A DNA stretch of 45,753 nt from an uncultured Eubacteriales bacterium (GTDB taxonomy: Bacteria > Bacillota > Clostridia > Oscillospirales > CAG-272), in assembly GCA_934447715.1 (NCBI GenBank), contig CAKSER010000009.1:1-45753 (forward strand), written 5' to 3'. The notes under the pieces were generated by a model. It worked only from the letters and a program-made list of their open reading frames with translations. It made no database searches and was not told the origin of the DNA. Within the stretch, counting starts at the first letter, position 1, and each line of letters opens with the position of its first letter. Shown piece after piece: positions 23,658 to 32,365 of the stretch. A program made the position numbers and the translations under genes.

Positions 23658-23670
23658 ATATGTAGCATAT
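23658..23670. promoter_or_regulatory. Candidate LysR operator (ATATG-N3-CATAT)
   Basis: A perfect 5-bp inverted repeat with a 3-base centre lies 20 bases upstream of the LysR start codon and inside its leader. LysR sites are typically interrupted palindromes near the divergent promoters. Confidence 0.45.
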
Positions 23671-23710
23671 GATATATCAAATCAACATTTCAAATATGTC
23701 AAACATACAT

Positions 23711-23739
23711 TTTACACATATATCAATTTGGATTATACT
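23711..23739 (+). promoter_or_regulatory. Promoter of the aminotransferase gene
   Basis: TTTACA (23711-23716), a 17-base spacer and TATACT (23734-23739), with AAGGAG before the ATG at 23772. Confidence 0.8.
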
Positions 23740-23760
23740 ATATCGGTAATCGAAAGTCAA
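23732..23760 (-). promoter_or_regulatory. Promoter of the LysR gene, overlapping the opposite promoter
   Basis: Minus-strand TTGACT (23755-23760), a 17-base spacer and TATAAT (23732-23737). Its -10 hexamer shares four bases with the plus-strand -10. Confidence 0.75.
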
Positions 23761-23771
23761 GGAGTGATACT

Positions 23772-25055
23772 ATGAATTTTAATAAAATGGATATATCTGA
23801 ATTGACACACGAAAAGGAAGAATGCGAAAGGCGGCTTGAGGAGATTGCAGGCAGGGGTATTTCACTTGATCTGTCGCGCGGAAAGCCTTGTGCTGAGCAG
23901 CTTTCACTTTCCCTGCCGATGCTCGATATACTCGATCACCGCAGCATTCTGGACAGCGAAAACGGAATCGACTGCCGCAACTACGGCACCCCGGACGGAA
24001 TCCCGGAGGCAAGGAGGCTTCTTGCGCACATGATGGGAACACATGTTGCGCACACGCTTGCCGGCGGAAACAGCAGCCTTACGCTGATGTATCAGCTTGT
24101 AAGCCACGGAATGACCGACGGAATCTGCAGCGGAAGACCTTGGCAGGAGATAAAGAACCGAAAATTCCTCTGCCCCGTTCCCGGCTATGACCGCCATTTT
24201 GCAATCACCGAGCATTTCGGCTTCGAGCTTGTTCCGGTAAGAATGCTTGATGACGGACCGGACATGGACGAGATTGAGGAGCTTATAAAGGATCCGTCGG
24301 TCAAAGGAATCTGGTGTGTACCTAAATACCAGAACCCGACAGGAATTGTCTACAGCGATGAGATGGTTTACCGCTTTGCAAGACTTAAGCCGGCGGCAGA
24401 GGATTTTCGAATCTTCTGGGACAACGCCTATTGCGTACACTGCTTTGACGGTGATTGTGCAGAAATTCCGGATATTATCGAGGAATGCGAAAAGGCAGGA
24501 AATGCCGATCTTGTCTATGAGTTCTGCTCTACAAGCAAGGTCAACTTCCCGGGCTCGGGAATTTCCGCCGTTGCGGCAAGCCCTGCCAATCTGATCGACA
24601 TACGTTCGTTTATGTTCTTTGCAACAATAGGTCCCGACAAGATAAATCAGCTTCGCCACGCACGCTTTTTCAAAGGCAGCGCAGGACTTCGTGCGCACAT
24701 GAAAAAGCATGCCGAAATTCTAAAACCGCACTTTGATGCCGTTTACACTACCCTAAGAAGCGAGCTTGGCGGAACCGGAATTGCCGACTGGACAGAGCCG
24801 AAAGGCGGATATTTTATTTCCTTTAATACAATGTCCGGATGTGCAAAAGCTGTTGTTCAGCTATGCGCAAAATACGGTGTGAAATTCACCCCGGCAGGAG
24901 CAACATATCCGCACGGATACGATCCGGAGGATAAGAACATTCGCCTTGCTCCGTCATTTGCAACAGTCAAAGAGGTTACCGAGGCAATCACGGTTTTATG
25001 CCTCTGCACCAAACTTGTAAGCATAAGAGCAATAATCAGAGAACGGCAGGCATAA
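23772..25055 (+). CDS. Class I aminotransferase of the AspT/Ic type, probable aspartate aminotransferase
   Basis: 427 residues, PLP-dependent, cytoplasmic. Features are SRGKPCAEQ near residue 35, NYGTPDG (70-76), GGNSSLTLMY (98-107), VPKYQNPTG (183-191), the cofactor-binding DNAY (217-220), and the Schiff-base lysine K256 in STSKVNFPGSG. The C-terminal RLAPSF arginine binds the substrate carboxylate. This arrangement is that of the family annotated as alanine-glyoxylate aminotransferase-like, whose studied bacterial members are aspartate aminotransferases. It would interconvert aspartate/oxaloacetate and glutamate/2-oxoglutarate. The exact substrate is inferred. It has its own promoter and sits opposite a LysR regulator. 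Confidence 0.85.
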   Translation: MNFNKMDISELTHEKEECERRLEEIAGRGISLDLSRGKPCAEQLSLSLPMLDILDHRSILDSENGIDCRNYGTPDGIPEARRLLAHMMGTHVAHTLAGGNSSLTLMYQLVSHGMTDGICSGRPWQEIKNRKFLCPVPGYDRHFAITEHFGFELVPVRMLDDGPDMDEIEELIKDPSVKGIWCVPKYQNPTGIVYSDEMVYRFARLKPAAEDFRIFWDNAYCVHCFDGDCAEIPDIIEECEKAGNADLVYEFCSTSKVNFPGSGISAVAASPANLIDIRSFMFFATIGPDKINQLRHARFFKGSAGLRAHMKKHAEILKPHFDAVYTTLRSELGGTGIADWTEPKGGYFISFNTMSGCAKAVVQLCAKYGVKFTPAGATYPHGYDPEDKNIRLAPSFATVKEVTEAITVLCLCTKLVSIRAIIRERQA

Positions 25056-25089
25056 ACAATCAACTAAACAAAGCAAAAGAGGACACGAC

Positions 25090-25761
25090 ATGAATACAGT
25101 CAAACCGTTTAAAGGACAGATGTCCGACAGCTTCAGGGCAGCGATCTTCATCATTCTGTCCGGCGGCTTTCAGGACGCCTATACATATACATGCCGCGGA
25201 GAGGTTTTTGCAAACGCGCAGACCGGAAACATCGTACTGCTCAGCACCGCCCTGTTTCAGGGTCATTGGCAGACAGTTATCAAATACCTGATCCCGATTA
25301 TTTCGTTTCTTGTGGGTACCGCAGTTGCGGAATTCATCCACATACGCTTAAAAAACTTCGAGAAGATCCACTGGAGGCAGATTATACTTGTTTTAGAGAT
25401 TATAATACTGTTAATTGTCGGATTTCTGCCTTCGGCAAGCGAGCCGATTGCAAATGCCCTTGTTTCGTTTGTATGTGCGATGCAGGTGCAGACCTTCCAC
25501 AAGGTACGCGGTCTTACATATGCAAGTACGATGTGCATCGGAAATCTGCGGTGCGGAACAGAAGCGCTGTGTGCTTATTTCCGCATACGGAACAAGGAGA
25601 TTCTGAAAAAAGCGCTCACCTATTTCGGCGTAATCGTGATTTTCGGAATCGGCGCCGGACTCGGCAGTATTTTAACGCATTTCCTCGGCTTCAGGGCAAT
25701 CTGGATTTGCTGCATTCTGCTTTCTGTCAGCTTCGGCATGATGTTTATACATGAAAAGTAA
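25090..25761 (+). CDS. YoaK/DUF1275 family membrane protein
   Basis: 223 residues with about six hydrophobic helices. The N-terminal segment FIILSGGFQDAYTYTCRGEVFANAQTGNIVLL and the middle FVCAMQVQTFHKVRG-YASTMCIGNLR match the DUF1275 (YoaK) pattern of paired GNI/GNLR turns. Its function is not established; a transport or membrane role is usually assumed. ATG 25090 comes 34 bases after the aminotransferase stop, with AGAGGACACG upstream. No terminator is visible between it and the ATP synthase operon 50 bases later. Confidence 0.85.
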   Translation: MNTVKPFKGQMSDSFRAAIFIILSGGFQDAYTYTCRGEVFANAQTGNIVLLSTALFQGHWQTVIKYLIPIISFLVGTAVAEFIHIRLKNFEKIHWRQIILVLEIIILLIVGFLPSASEPIANALVSFVCAMQVQTFHKVRGLTYASTMCIGNLRCGTEALCAYFRIRNKEILKKALTYFGVIVIFGIGAGLGSILTHFLGFRAIWICCILLSVSFGMMFIHEK

Positions 25762-25810
25762 AAAATTATTATATGACAATCCCGATTTAGAAGAGGGGAG
25801 GAATTTATAA

Positions 25811-26659
25811 ATGACCAAACGCAAACGCGTTACATTCATCATCGTCTGGATAGCGCTGCTGCTGATTACGCTTGCTGCTATTCTGCTTGTAGGCGGAAGC
25901 GGCGGCGAAAAGGAATCCATCAAGGCTACAATGAAGGATGCGGTACTGCACGGGGACAACAAAATCAGCCTTTTCGGACTGACAGATGTGAATCCTGCCG
26001 TCATATCCGCCTTTACCGTGACTTTGGTACTGCTGGTTTTCGCAGCTGCCATCAGGATTTTCGTAATACCGCATTTCAAGCTTGTGCCGGGCAAATTCCA
26101 GATGCTGCTGGAGGAGCTTGTGGGATTCTTTGACAATCTTGCAAAGACCAACAGTCCGCACCGCAATACATTTCTCGGCGGATATGTCTTTACTGCCGGT
26201 GTGTATATATTCATCGGCACGCTGTTTGAGCTGTTCGGCATCCAGGCTGTTACCACCGGCGGCATATCGATTTCGCTTCCTGCTCCGCTTTCGGATATTA
26301 ACGGTGCAATCGCACTCGGATGCCTTTCGTATCTTGCGATTATGTCCGGCGGAATTGCAGGCAACGGCGTCAAAGGCATCGGGCTTACATTAAAGGACTT
26401 CTCGCTTCCGATTTCAATGAGTTTCCGCCTGTTCGGCGCGCTGCTAAGCGGCCTGCTTGTAACAGAGCTGGTTTACTACTACATAAACCTGAGCTTTGTT
26501 CTGCCGGTCGTCGTCGGAGTAATGTTCACGCTGCTTCATGCACTGATTCAGACATATGTCCTTACGATGCTGACCGCCCTGTTCTACGGCGAGGTGTCCG
26601 AACCTAAAAAGAAAAAGCCGAAAAGGCAAAAAAAGCAGATTAAAAAAGTAACACAATAA
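25811..26659 (+). CDS. atpB: F-type ATP synthase subunit a
   Basis: 282 residues, membrane stator that forms the ion half-channels with the c-ring. ATG 25811 follows GGGGAGGAATTTATAA. After an N-terminal helix and loop, the core helices include KLVPGKFQMLLEELVGFFDNL, the conserved FRLFGALLSGLLVTEL segment with the essential arginine (about residue 206) and the final LIQTYVLTMLTALFYG. The C-terminus is very basic (PKKKKPKRQKKQIKKVTQ), longer than usual. It is the first gene of the operon; 64 bases separate it from atpE. Confidence 0.95.
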   Translation: MTKRKRVTFIIVWIALLLITLAAILLVGGSGGEKESIKATMKDAVLHGDNKISLFGLTDVNPAVISAFTVTLVLLVFAAAIRIFVIPHFKLVPGKFQMLLEELVGFFDNLAKTNSPHRNTFLGGYVFTAGVYIFIGTLFELFGIQAVTTGGISISLPAPLSDINGAIALGCLSYLAIMSGGIAGNGVKGIGLTLKDFSLPISMSFRLFGALLSGLLVTELVYYYINLSFVLPVVVGVMFTLLHALIQTYVLTMLTALFYGEVSEPKKKKPKRQKKQIKKVTQ

Positions 26660-26723
26660 AAAATATAAATATAAACATCCAAAAAACACAAAAATCGACA
26701 AAAGGTCGACAGGAGGAAATGTC

Positions 26724-27125
26724 ATGAAGAAAACATTTAAGAAAATCATTACATTAGGAATTCTCGCTATAATCATCGGTGCATTCTGCACGGTCACCGT
26801 CTTTGCAGACACAAACGATCAGGCAACCGACAAGGTAACGGACGAGGTAACCGATAAAGCACCGGAAGAGGCGGCAGCAGAGGAAGAAAACAGCGGCAGC
26901 ACCACAGGAAACAAGGCATTTGCAGCCGCAATCTGCGTCGGCGTTGTTGCAGCTGTAGCGGCTATAAGCATGGGAATGGCAATTTCAAAATCCGCAGACG
27001 GTATTTCCCGTCAGCCGGAGGCAGCAGGAAACATCCGTACAAGCTTAATGCTCGGTCTTGTATTTATCGAGACAGCCGTCATTTATGCTTTGATCATTGC
27101 GATCCTGATAATCTTCGTATTGTAA
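26724..27125 (+). CDS. atpE: F-type ATP synthase subunit c with N-terminal presequence and acidic linker
   Basis: 133 residues, against about 70-90 usual. Residues 1-28 look like a cleavable signal (ending TVFADT), and 29-62 are acidic (DKVTDEVTDKAPEEAAAEEE). Then comes the hairpin of two helices with the polar loop SRQPEA (95-100). The ion-binding Glu is E116. Compared with the Na+-binding c subunit of Ilyobacter, E65 and Y70 are kept (E116, Y121) and S66 is Thr (T117). Q32 is replaced by Met 83 and T67 by Ala, so the Na+ signature is only partial. AGGAGGAAATGTC precedes the ATG. The product assembles into the rotor ring in the membrane. Confidence 0.93.
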   Translation: MKKTFKKIITLGILAIIIGAFCTVTVFADTNDQATDKVTDEVTDKAPEEAAAEEENSGSTTGNKAFAAAICVGVVAAVAAISMGMAISKSADGISRQPEAAGNIRTSLMLGLVFIETAVIYALIIAILIIFVL

Positions 27126-27176
27126 TTGAAATTGAAATCATAATTTTAGTGTTGTAGTTGTAAAGAGGTACTTACA

Positions 27177-27662
27177 ATGGGTATTCCGTTGAATATTGAC
27201 TTTAGACAGATTCTTCTGCATGTGTTCAATTTTCTGATTCTGTTCGGCGGTCTGTATCTGCTGCTTTATAAGCCCGTAAAGGCATTTATGGAAAAGCGCA
27301 AGGCACATTATGCCGAGATGGAAGAAGAAGCAAAGGAAAAGCAAAAAGAGGCAGAGGCAAACCGCCTTATGTATCTTGAAAAGCTGGAAAATGCCGAAGC
27401 TGAGATTGCAGAAATGAAGAAAAAGGCAGCAGACGAGGCAAATCAGGCAGCCGATGCATATCTTAAGGATGCAAAGGCAGAAAAGGATGCCCTGCTCTTA
27501 AAAGCAAAGAAGGATGCCGAGGCAGAAAAGGAAAAGATTCTTGCAAAAGCCAATTCCTCAATCGAGGATATGGTTTCAAAGGCGATAGACAAGGCACTTT
27601 CGGAAAACCCGGATCCGATAGAGGACTTTCTTTCTAAGGCAGAAGAAAAAAAGGAGGGTTGA
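27177..27662 (+). CDS. atpF: F-type ATP synthase subunit b
   Basis: 161 residues. An N-terminal amphipathic start (MGIPLNIDFRQILLHVFNFLILF) contains the single membrane helix, followed by the conserved YKPVKAFMEKRK turn. A long Lys/Glu/Ala-rich coiled coil (about 38-140) forms the peripheral stalk, and the C-terminus (IEDFLSKAEEKKEG) would reach the F1 head. It normally contacts subunit delta; here the delta-like part is fused to alpha. Its stop is four bases before the atpA GTG. Confidence 0.93.
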   Translation: MGIPLNIDFRQILLHVFNFLILFGGLYLLLYKPVKAFMEKRKAHYAEMEEEAKEKQKEAEANRLMYLEKLENAEAEIAEMKKKAADEANQAADAYLKDAKAEKDALLLKAKKDAEAEKEKILAKANSSIEDMVSKAIDKALSENPDPIEDFLSKAEEKKEG

Positions 27663-27665
27663 CCT

Positions 27666-29438
27666 GTGGAAAACCCGAAAAATGAGCTTATCGCGTTTCT
27701 GTACAGCAAAAAGGAGCCGACCGAAGACCAGAAAGCGCGTCTTGAAAAATATCTTACCGACACACACACAAAGCCGGTTAAGCTTGTATATAAATACGAT
27801 GAAACAATCAAAAACGGCTTTCGCCTTGCGCTCGGAGCGGATGCAACCGTAAAGCAGGCAGACGAGCTGTTTGACTGGACACCGGAAGGCAAGCTCCGCC
27901 AGCTTAAGGAAAAAATTGCGCAGGCGGCAAAGGAGCAAGGAGATGTCATATCGCTTATCAGGCAGACTATAAACGACTTTGACGCCGTTCCGCATGCCGA
28001 TGAGGTCGGAACGGTGCTTACTGTCGGAGACGGTATTGCAACATTAAGCGGACTTTCCGAGGCGGAATACGGTGAAATTGTGCTGTTTGAATGCGGAATC
28101 AAAGGCATGGTGCTCGATCTTAAGGATGACGAAATCGGATGCGTTGTATTCGGTGACGAAAGCGAAATCGTAGAAGGCAGCACTGTGCGCCGCACAAAGA
28201 AAACAGCCGGAATTCCGGTCGGAAACGGATTTTTGGGACGCATTGTCGATGCACTCGGTCAGCCGATCGACGATTTGGGCGAGATTTCAGCCGACGATTA
28301 TTATCCGATCGAAAGACCGGCACCCGGAATTATCGAGCGTCAGCCGGTAAACAAGCCGATGGAGACCGGACTTCTTGCAATCGATTCCATGTTCCCTATC
28401 GGCCGCGGACAGCGTGAGCTGATCATCGGCGACAGACAGACCGGTAAAACCGCAATTGCTCTTGATACAATCCTGAATCAAAAGGGCAAAAACACTGTTT
28501 GTATTTATGTTTCGATCGGACAAAAGGCATCCTCTGTAGCGCAGCTTGTCGAAACACTTCGACGCCGCGGAGCGCTTGAATATACGGTTGTTGTCGCATC
28601 GACTGCAAGCGATTCGGCAACGCTGCAATATATTGCGCCATATGCAGGCTGTACAATGGGAGAATATTTCATGCACCGCGGACAGGATGTACTGATTGTA
28701 TACGACGATCTTTCGAAGCATGCAATCGCTTACCGTACACTGAGCCTTCTGCTTGAACGCTCTCCGGGACGTGAGGCATACCCGGGCGATGTATTTTATC
28801 TTCATTCCCGTCTTCTTGAGCGCTCGGCACATCTTTCAAACGAACTCGGCGGCGGAAGCATGACAGCGCTTCCGATTGTCGAGACACAGGCAGGAGATGT
28901 ATCGGCATATATCCCGACAAACATTATCTCGATCACCGACGGACAGATATTTCTTGAAAGCGATCTGTTCCACGCAGGTCAGCGTCCTGCTGTAAATGTC
29001 GGTCTTTCGGTTTCGCGTGTCGGAGGCGCGGCACAGACAAAGGCGATGAAAAAAGCCGCCGGTGCTATCCGTCTTGATCTTGCACAATACCGCGAAATGG
29101 AGGTATTCATGCAGTTTTCAAGCGACCTCGACGAGACGACAAAAAGGCAGCTCAACTATGGTCAGGGGCTTATGCGCCTGCTCCGCCAGCAGCAATATCA
29201 GCCGTACAGTCAGCATGAGCAGGTAATTCTGCTTACCGCCGCTTTGGGACGTGCCTTTTGCGATGTCAAAACCGATAAAATCGCATCCTTAAGCCGCGAG
29301 CTGCTCGATACGGCGGAGGTTGAGATTGCCGACATCTGCGAAAAGATTGATCGCACGGGTCAGACCGATGACGACGACCGCAAAGCAATTCTTGAATTTG
29401 CAAAAGGCTTTGTGAGCAAGGCTGAAAGCAGAGGCTGA
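27666..29438 (+). CDS. atpA: ATP synthase subunit alpha with fused N-terminal delta-like domain
   Basis: 590 residues, about 85 more than usual. It starts at GTG 27666 after AAAGGAGGG. Residues about 35-85 (KPVKLVYKYDETIKNGFRLAL, KLRQLKEKI) resemble the C-terminal domain of subunit delta (its typical D-S-L-IGGF-I-IGD...RL-QL ending). The alpha subunit proper begins near residue 93 (VISLIRQTINDF, then EVGTVLTVGDGIATLSGL). It has the nucleotide-binding GDRQTGKT (255-262), STASDSATLQYIAPYAG, VYDDLSKHA and the Arg-containing SVSRVGGAAQTKAMK. No separate atpH gene is present between atpF and atpA, where it normally lies, and the N-terminal helical bundle of delta is not seen. Confidence 0.93.
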   Translation: MENPKNELIAFLYSKKEPTEDQKARLEKYLTDTHTKPVKLVYKYDETIKNGFRLALGADATVKQADELFDWTPEGKLRQLKEKIAQAAKEQGDVISLIRQTINDFDAVPHADEVGTVLTVGDGIATLSGLSEAEYGEIVLFECGIKGMVLDLKDDEIGCVVFGDESEIVEGSTVRRTKKTAGIPVGNGFLGRIVDALGQPIDDLGEISADDYYPIERPAPGIIERQPVNKPMETGLLAIDSMFPIGRGQRELIIGDRQTGKTAIALDTILNQKGKNTVCIYVSIGQKASSVAQLVETLRRRGALEYTVVVASTASDSATLQYIAPYAGCTMGEYFMHRGQDVLIVYDDLSKHAIAYRTLSLLLERSPGREAYPGDVFYLHSRLLERSAHLSNELGGGSMTALPIVETQAGDVSAYIPTNIISITDGQIFLESDLFHAGQRPAVNVGLSVSRVGGAAQTKAMKKAAGAIRLDLAQYREMEVFMQFSSDLDETTKRQLNYGQGLMRLLRQQQYQPYSQHEQVILLTAALGRAFCDVKTDKIASLSRELLDTAEVEIADICEKIDRTGQTDDDDRKAILEFAKGFVSKAESRG

Positions 29439-29440
29439 TT

Positions 29441-30358
29441 ATGTCAAGCACAAAAGAACTGAAGGATCACATAAAAAGCGTGCGTGATACGCAAAAGATC
29501 ACAAACGCCATGTATCTGATTGCATCGAACAAAATGCGAAAGGCAAAGGCGGAGCTTGACAAAACAAGACCGTACTTTGATGCATTAAGAAGTGAGATCA
29601 AGCGCATTTTCAGAACCGTAAAGGATGTAAACAGCCGATACTTTTATCCGCCGGACGGCGAGCCTACCTTAAGCGGACCGTACGCGTGCCTTGTAATTAC
29701 GGCTGATAAGGGGCTTGCCGGAATGTATAACCAGAATGTGTTAAAAGAGGCTGAAAAAATGCGCCTCGAGCACCCCGACACGAAGTTTTTTGTCGTCGGA
29801 GAATTCGGCAGGCAGTATTTTGCGCGTCACAAAATTCCGGTCGAGCGCAGCTTCCTTTATACGGCACAGAACCCGACAATGCAGCGCTCAAGAGAAATAA
29901 GCGAGATTCTGCTTGAGCTTTTCGATAAGGGAGAGGTCAAAAAGATATTTGTAATCTATACCGATATGAAAAACAGCCTGACCGAGGAGGCAAAAACCGA
30001 GCGGCTGCTGCCGTTTCACAGAAAGGTGTTTGCATCAAATCAAAACGAAAAGGCAGTAAGGATCCCGTTTGAATTTGCGCCGTCTGTCGGAGAGGTGCTT
30101 GATACGATCATTCCGAGCTATGTTTCCGGATATATCTACAGCGCGCTTGTCGACAGCTTCTGCAGCGAGCAGAATGCACGCATGGAGGCAATGAACTCGG
30201 CAGGACAGAATGCAGAAAAGATTCTTTCAACCCTTTCGGTTGAATATAACCGCCTCCGTCAGGCGGCAATAACCCGGGAGATTACCGAAATATCCTCGGG
30301 AGCCAAGGCGCAGAAGCGCAAAATGAAGAAAAAACAACAGGAGGTGTGCGCACAGTGA
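29441..30358 (+). CDS. atpG: F-type ATP synthase subunit gamma
   Basis: 305 residues. The N-terminal helix is typical (STKELKDHIKSVRDTQKITNAMYLIASNKMRKAKAEL), the middle carries ITADKGLAGMYNQNV, and the C-terminal helix has FCSEQNARMEAMNSAGQNAEKI. Both end helices form the coiled-coil shaft turning inside alpha3-beta3. The start is two bases after the atpA stop. The gene ends in a basic KRKMKKKQQEVCAQ tail and overlaps atpD. Confidence 0.94.
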   Translation: MSSTKELKDHIKSVRDTQKITNAMYLIASNKMRKAKAELDKTRPYFDALRSEIKRIFRTVKDVNSRYFYPPDGEPTLSGPYACLVITADKGLAGMYNQNVLKEAEKMRLEHPDTKFFVVGEFGRQYFARHKIPVERSFLYTAQNPTMQRSREISEILLELFDKGEVKKIFVIYTDMKNSLTEEAKTERLLPFHRKVFASNQNEKAVRIPFEFAPSVGEVLDTIIPSYVSGYIYSALVDSFCSEQNARMEAMNSAGQNAEKILSTLSVEYNRLRQAAITREITEISSGAKAQKRKMKKKQQEVCAQ

Positions 30359-31803
30359 GTGAAGCATACGGAAAAATCACGGCAGTTTCGGGTCCTGTTA
30401 TCGACTGCAAATTTCCGAAGGGCAAGCTGCCGAAAATCAAAGAAGCACTGAGCGTTACCGTTAAAGGCGAAAAACGCATTATGGAGGTCGCACAGCATAT
30501 CGGAAGCGATAAGGTGCGCTGTATCCTTCTCGGTGCAAGCGAAAATCTGGCGCGCGGCATGACCGTAAGTGCAAACGGAAAAGGAATCGAGGTTCCCGTA
30601 GGTAAAAATACTCTCGGAAGAATGTTCAATGTCTTAGGAGAAACGATAGACGGCGAAGAACCTATTCCGTCGGATACCGAAAAATGGGAAATTCACAGAA
30701 AAGCACCATGCTTTTCCGAGCAGCGCCCGGCAGCCGAAATACTCGAAACGGGAATCAAGGTAATAGACCTGCTTGAGCCGTATCCGAAGGGAGGCAAGAT
30801 CGGTCTGTTCGGAGGAGCCGGCGTCGGAAAAACCGTGCTTATACAGGAGCTGATCCACAATGTTGCAATGGAGCACGGCGGATATTCGGTATTTACCGGT
30901 GTCGGAGAAAGAAGCCGCGAAGGAAACGATCTTTGGAACGAAATGCGCGAAAGCGGCGTTTCAGATAAGACGGCGCTGATGTTCGGTCAGATGAACGAAT
31001 CACCCGGCGTGCGTATGAGAGTGGCACTTTCCGGCCTTACGATGGCTGAATATTTCAGGGATGTCGAGGGAAAGGACGTGCTGCTGTTTATCGATAACAT
31101 CTTCCGTTTCGTCCAGGCAGGAAGCGAGGTTTCCACACTTTTAGGCAGAATGCCGTCCGCCGTCGGCTATCAGCCGACACTGGCAGAGGAAATGGGCGCA
31201 CTTCAAGAGCGTATCACATCGACCAAAAGCGGCTCTGTCACCTCGGTGCAGGCGGTTTATGTCCCCGCAGACGACCTGACCGACCCTGCCCCTGCAACCA
31301 CCTTTACCCACCTCGATGCCACAACCGTTCTGAGCCGTAAAATCGCCGAACAGGGTATCTATCCGGCAGTCGATCCGCTTGCATCCACCTCAAGAATTCT
31401 GGAGGCAAATATTGTAGGAAAAGAGCATTATGAGGTTGCCCGCCGGGTTCAGGAGGTTCTTCAGAAGTACAACGAGCTTCAGGACATCATTGCGATTTTA
31501 GGTATAGATGAGCTGAGCGAAGAGGATAAAAAGGCTGTATCCCACGCAAGGAAAATCCAGCGCTTCCTCGCGCAGCCGACACATGTCGCCGAAAAGTTCA
31601 CCGGAATACCGGGCATTTATGTTCCGCTTTCCGAAACGGTTCGCGGATTTAGGATGATTCTTGACGGCGAGATGGACGACTATCCCGAATCGGCGTTTTA
31701 TAACGTCGGAACGATAGACGACGTCAAGCGCCGCGCAGACGAGCTCAAAACGGATGAGCTTACAGCCGATAAGCTAAAGACCGACGAGCAAAAGAAGGGA
31801 TAA
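30355..31803 (+). CDS. atpD: F-type ATP synthase subunit beta
   Basis: 482 residues, the catalytic subunit. The start chosen is GTG 30355, which overlaps the atpG TGA and lies 10 bases after ACAGGAGG; it gives the usual MSEAYGKITAVSGPVID beginning, and GTG 30346 would be too close to that site. Motifs are Walker A GGAGVGKT (153-160), GERSREGND with the catalytic Glu, LLFIDNIFRFVQAGSEVS, and VYVPADDLTDPAPATTF. The last 20 residues form a short repeat, DELKTDELTADKLKTDEQ, beyond the usual end. Confidence 0.95.
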   Translation: MSEAYGKITAVSGPVIDCKFPKGKLPKIKEALSVTVKGEKRIMEVAQHIGSDKVRCILLGASENLARGMTVSANGKGIEVPVGKNTLGRMFNVLGETIDGEEPIPSDTEKWEIHRKAPCFSEQRPAAEILETGIKVIDLLEPYPKGGKIGLFGGAGVGKTVLIQELIHNVAMEHGGYSVFTGVGERSREGNDLWNEMRESGVSDKTALMFGQMNESPGVRMRVALSGLTMAEYFRDVEGKDVLLFIDNIFRFVQAGSEVSTLLGRMPSAVGYQPTLAEEMGALQERITSTKSGSVTSVQAVYVPADDLTDPAPATTFTHLDATTVLSRKIAEQGIYPAVDPLASTSRILEANIVGKEHYEVARRVQEVLQKYNELQDIIAILGIDELSEEDKKAVSHARKIQRFLAQPTHVAEKFTGIPGIYVPLSETVRGFRMILDGEMDDYPESAFYNVGTIDDVKRRADELKTDELTADKLKTDEQKKG

Positions 31804-31809
31804 AAGAGC

Positions 31810-32220
31810 ATGAACAGCTTCAATGTGCATATTCTTGCGGCATCTCATACCTTTTATGAAGGAGAATGCGAATCGCTTATTGTACCGACGCCTCACGGGC
31901 AGTACGGAATCATGGCAGGACACCGAAACACAATTAGCGCAATAGCTCCCGGAAAGATGGAGTACCGTGTTCCGGGTGAAAAAACCAAGATTGCAGCCGT
32001 TTCCTCCGGACTTGTAAAAATCGAAGGAAACGATGTTCTGGTGCTGGTCGACAGCGCCGAGCGCCCGGAGGATATCGACGCACTCAAGGCAAAGCAGGCC
32101 GCAGATTCGGCAAAAGAGGTCATGCTGCAAAAGCAGAGTATCCGCGAGTATCACGAGGCACAGATGACACTTGCACGCGCGGTCGCCCGTCTGAGGGTAA
32201 AAAACAGCAGCGAGCAGTAA
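31810..32220 (+). CDS. atpC: F-type ATP synthase subunit epsilon
   Basis: 136 residues. An N-terminal beta-sandwich (FNVHILAASHTFYEGECESLIVPTPHGQYGIMAGH) is followed by a two-helix C-terminal domain (ERPEDIDALKAKQAADSAKE, EAQMTLARAVARLRVK), as expected for the rotor subunit that inhibits ATP hydrolysis. It closes the operon; a strong terminator begins within a few bases of its TAA. Confidence 0.94.
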   Translation: MNSFNVHILAASHTFYEGECESLIVPTPHGQYGIMAGHRNTISAIAPGKMEYRVPGEKTKIAAVSSGLVKIEGNDVLVLVDSAERPEDIDALKAKQAADSAKEVMLQKQSIREYHEAQMTLARAVARLRVKNSSEQ

Positions 32221-32224
32221 AAGC

Positions 32225-32262
32225 ATGCCGCCCGGCATAAAGGATCGGGCGGCATTTTTTCG
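32225..32262 (+). terminator. Rho-independent terminator of the ATP synthase operon
   Basis: A 10-bp perfect stem ATGCCGCCCG/CGGGCGGCAT (32225-32234 with 32246-32255) is followed by TTTTT. Confidence 0.95.
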
Positions 32263-32365
32263 AGGTTAATAAAAAATTAATAAACAGATAAAAAATAGGC
32301 GACAAAAGAATACAAAAAATAGTCTAAAATAACTATATAAACTAGGTAAAGGAAGGTATTCTTTT

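Noticed and set aside
23904..24710. 268-residue minus-strand frame
   Set aside because: Fully antisense to the aminotransferase gene, whose motifs and start signals are clear.
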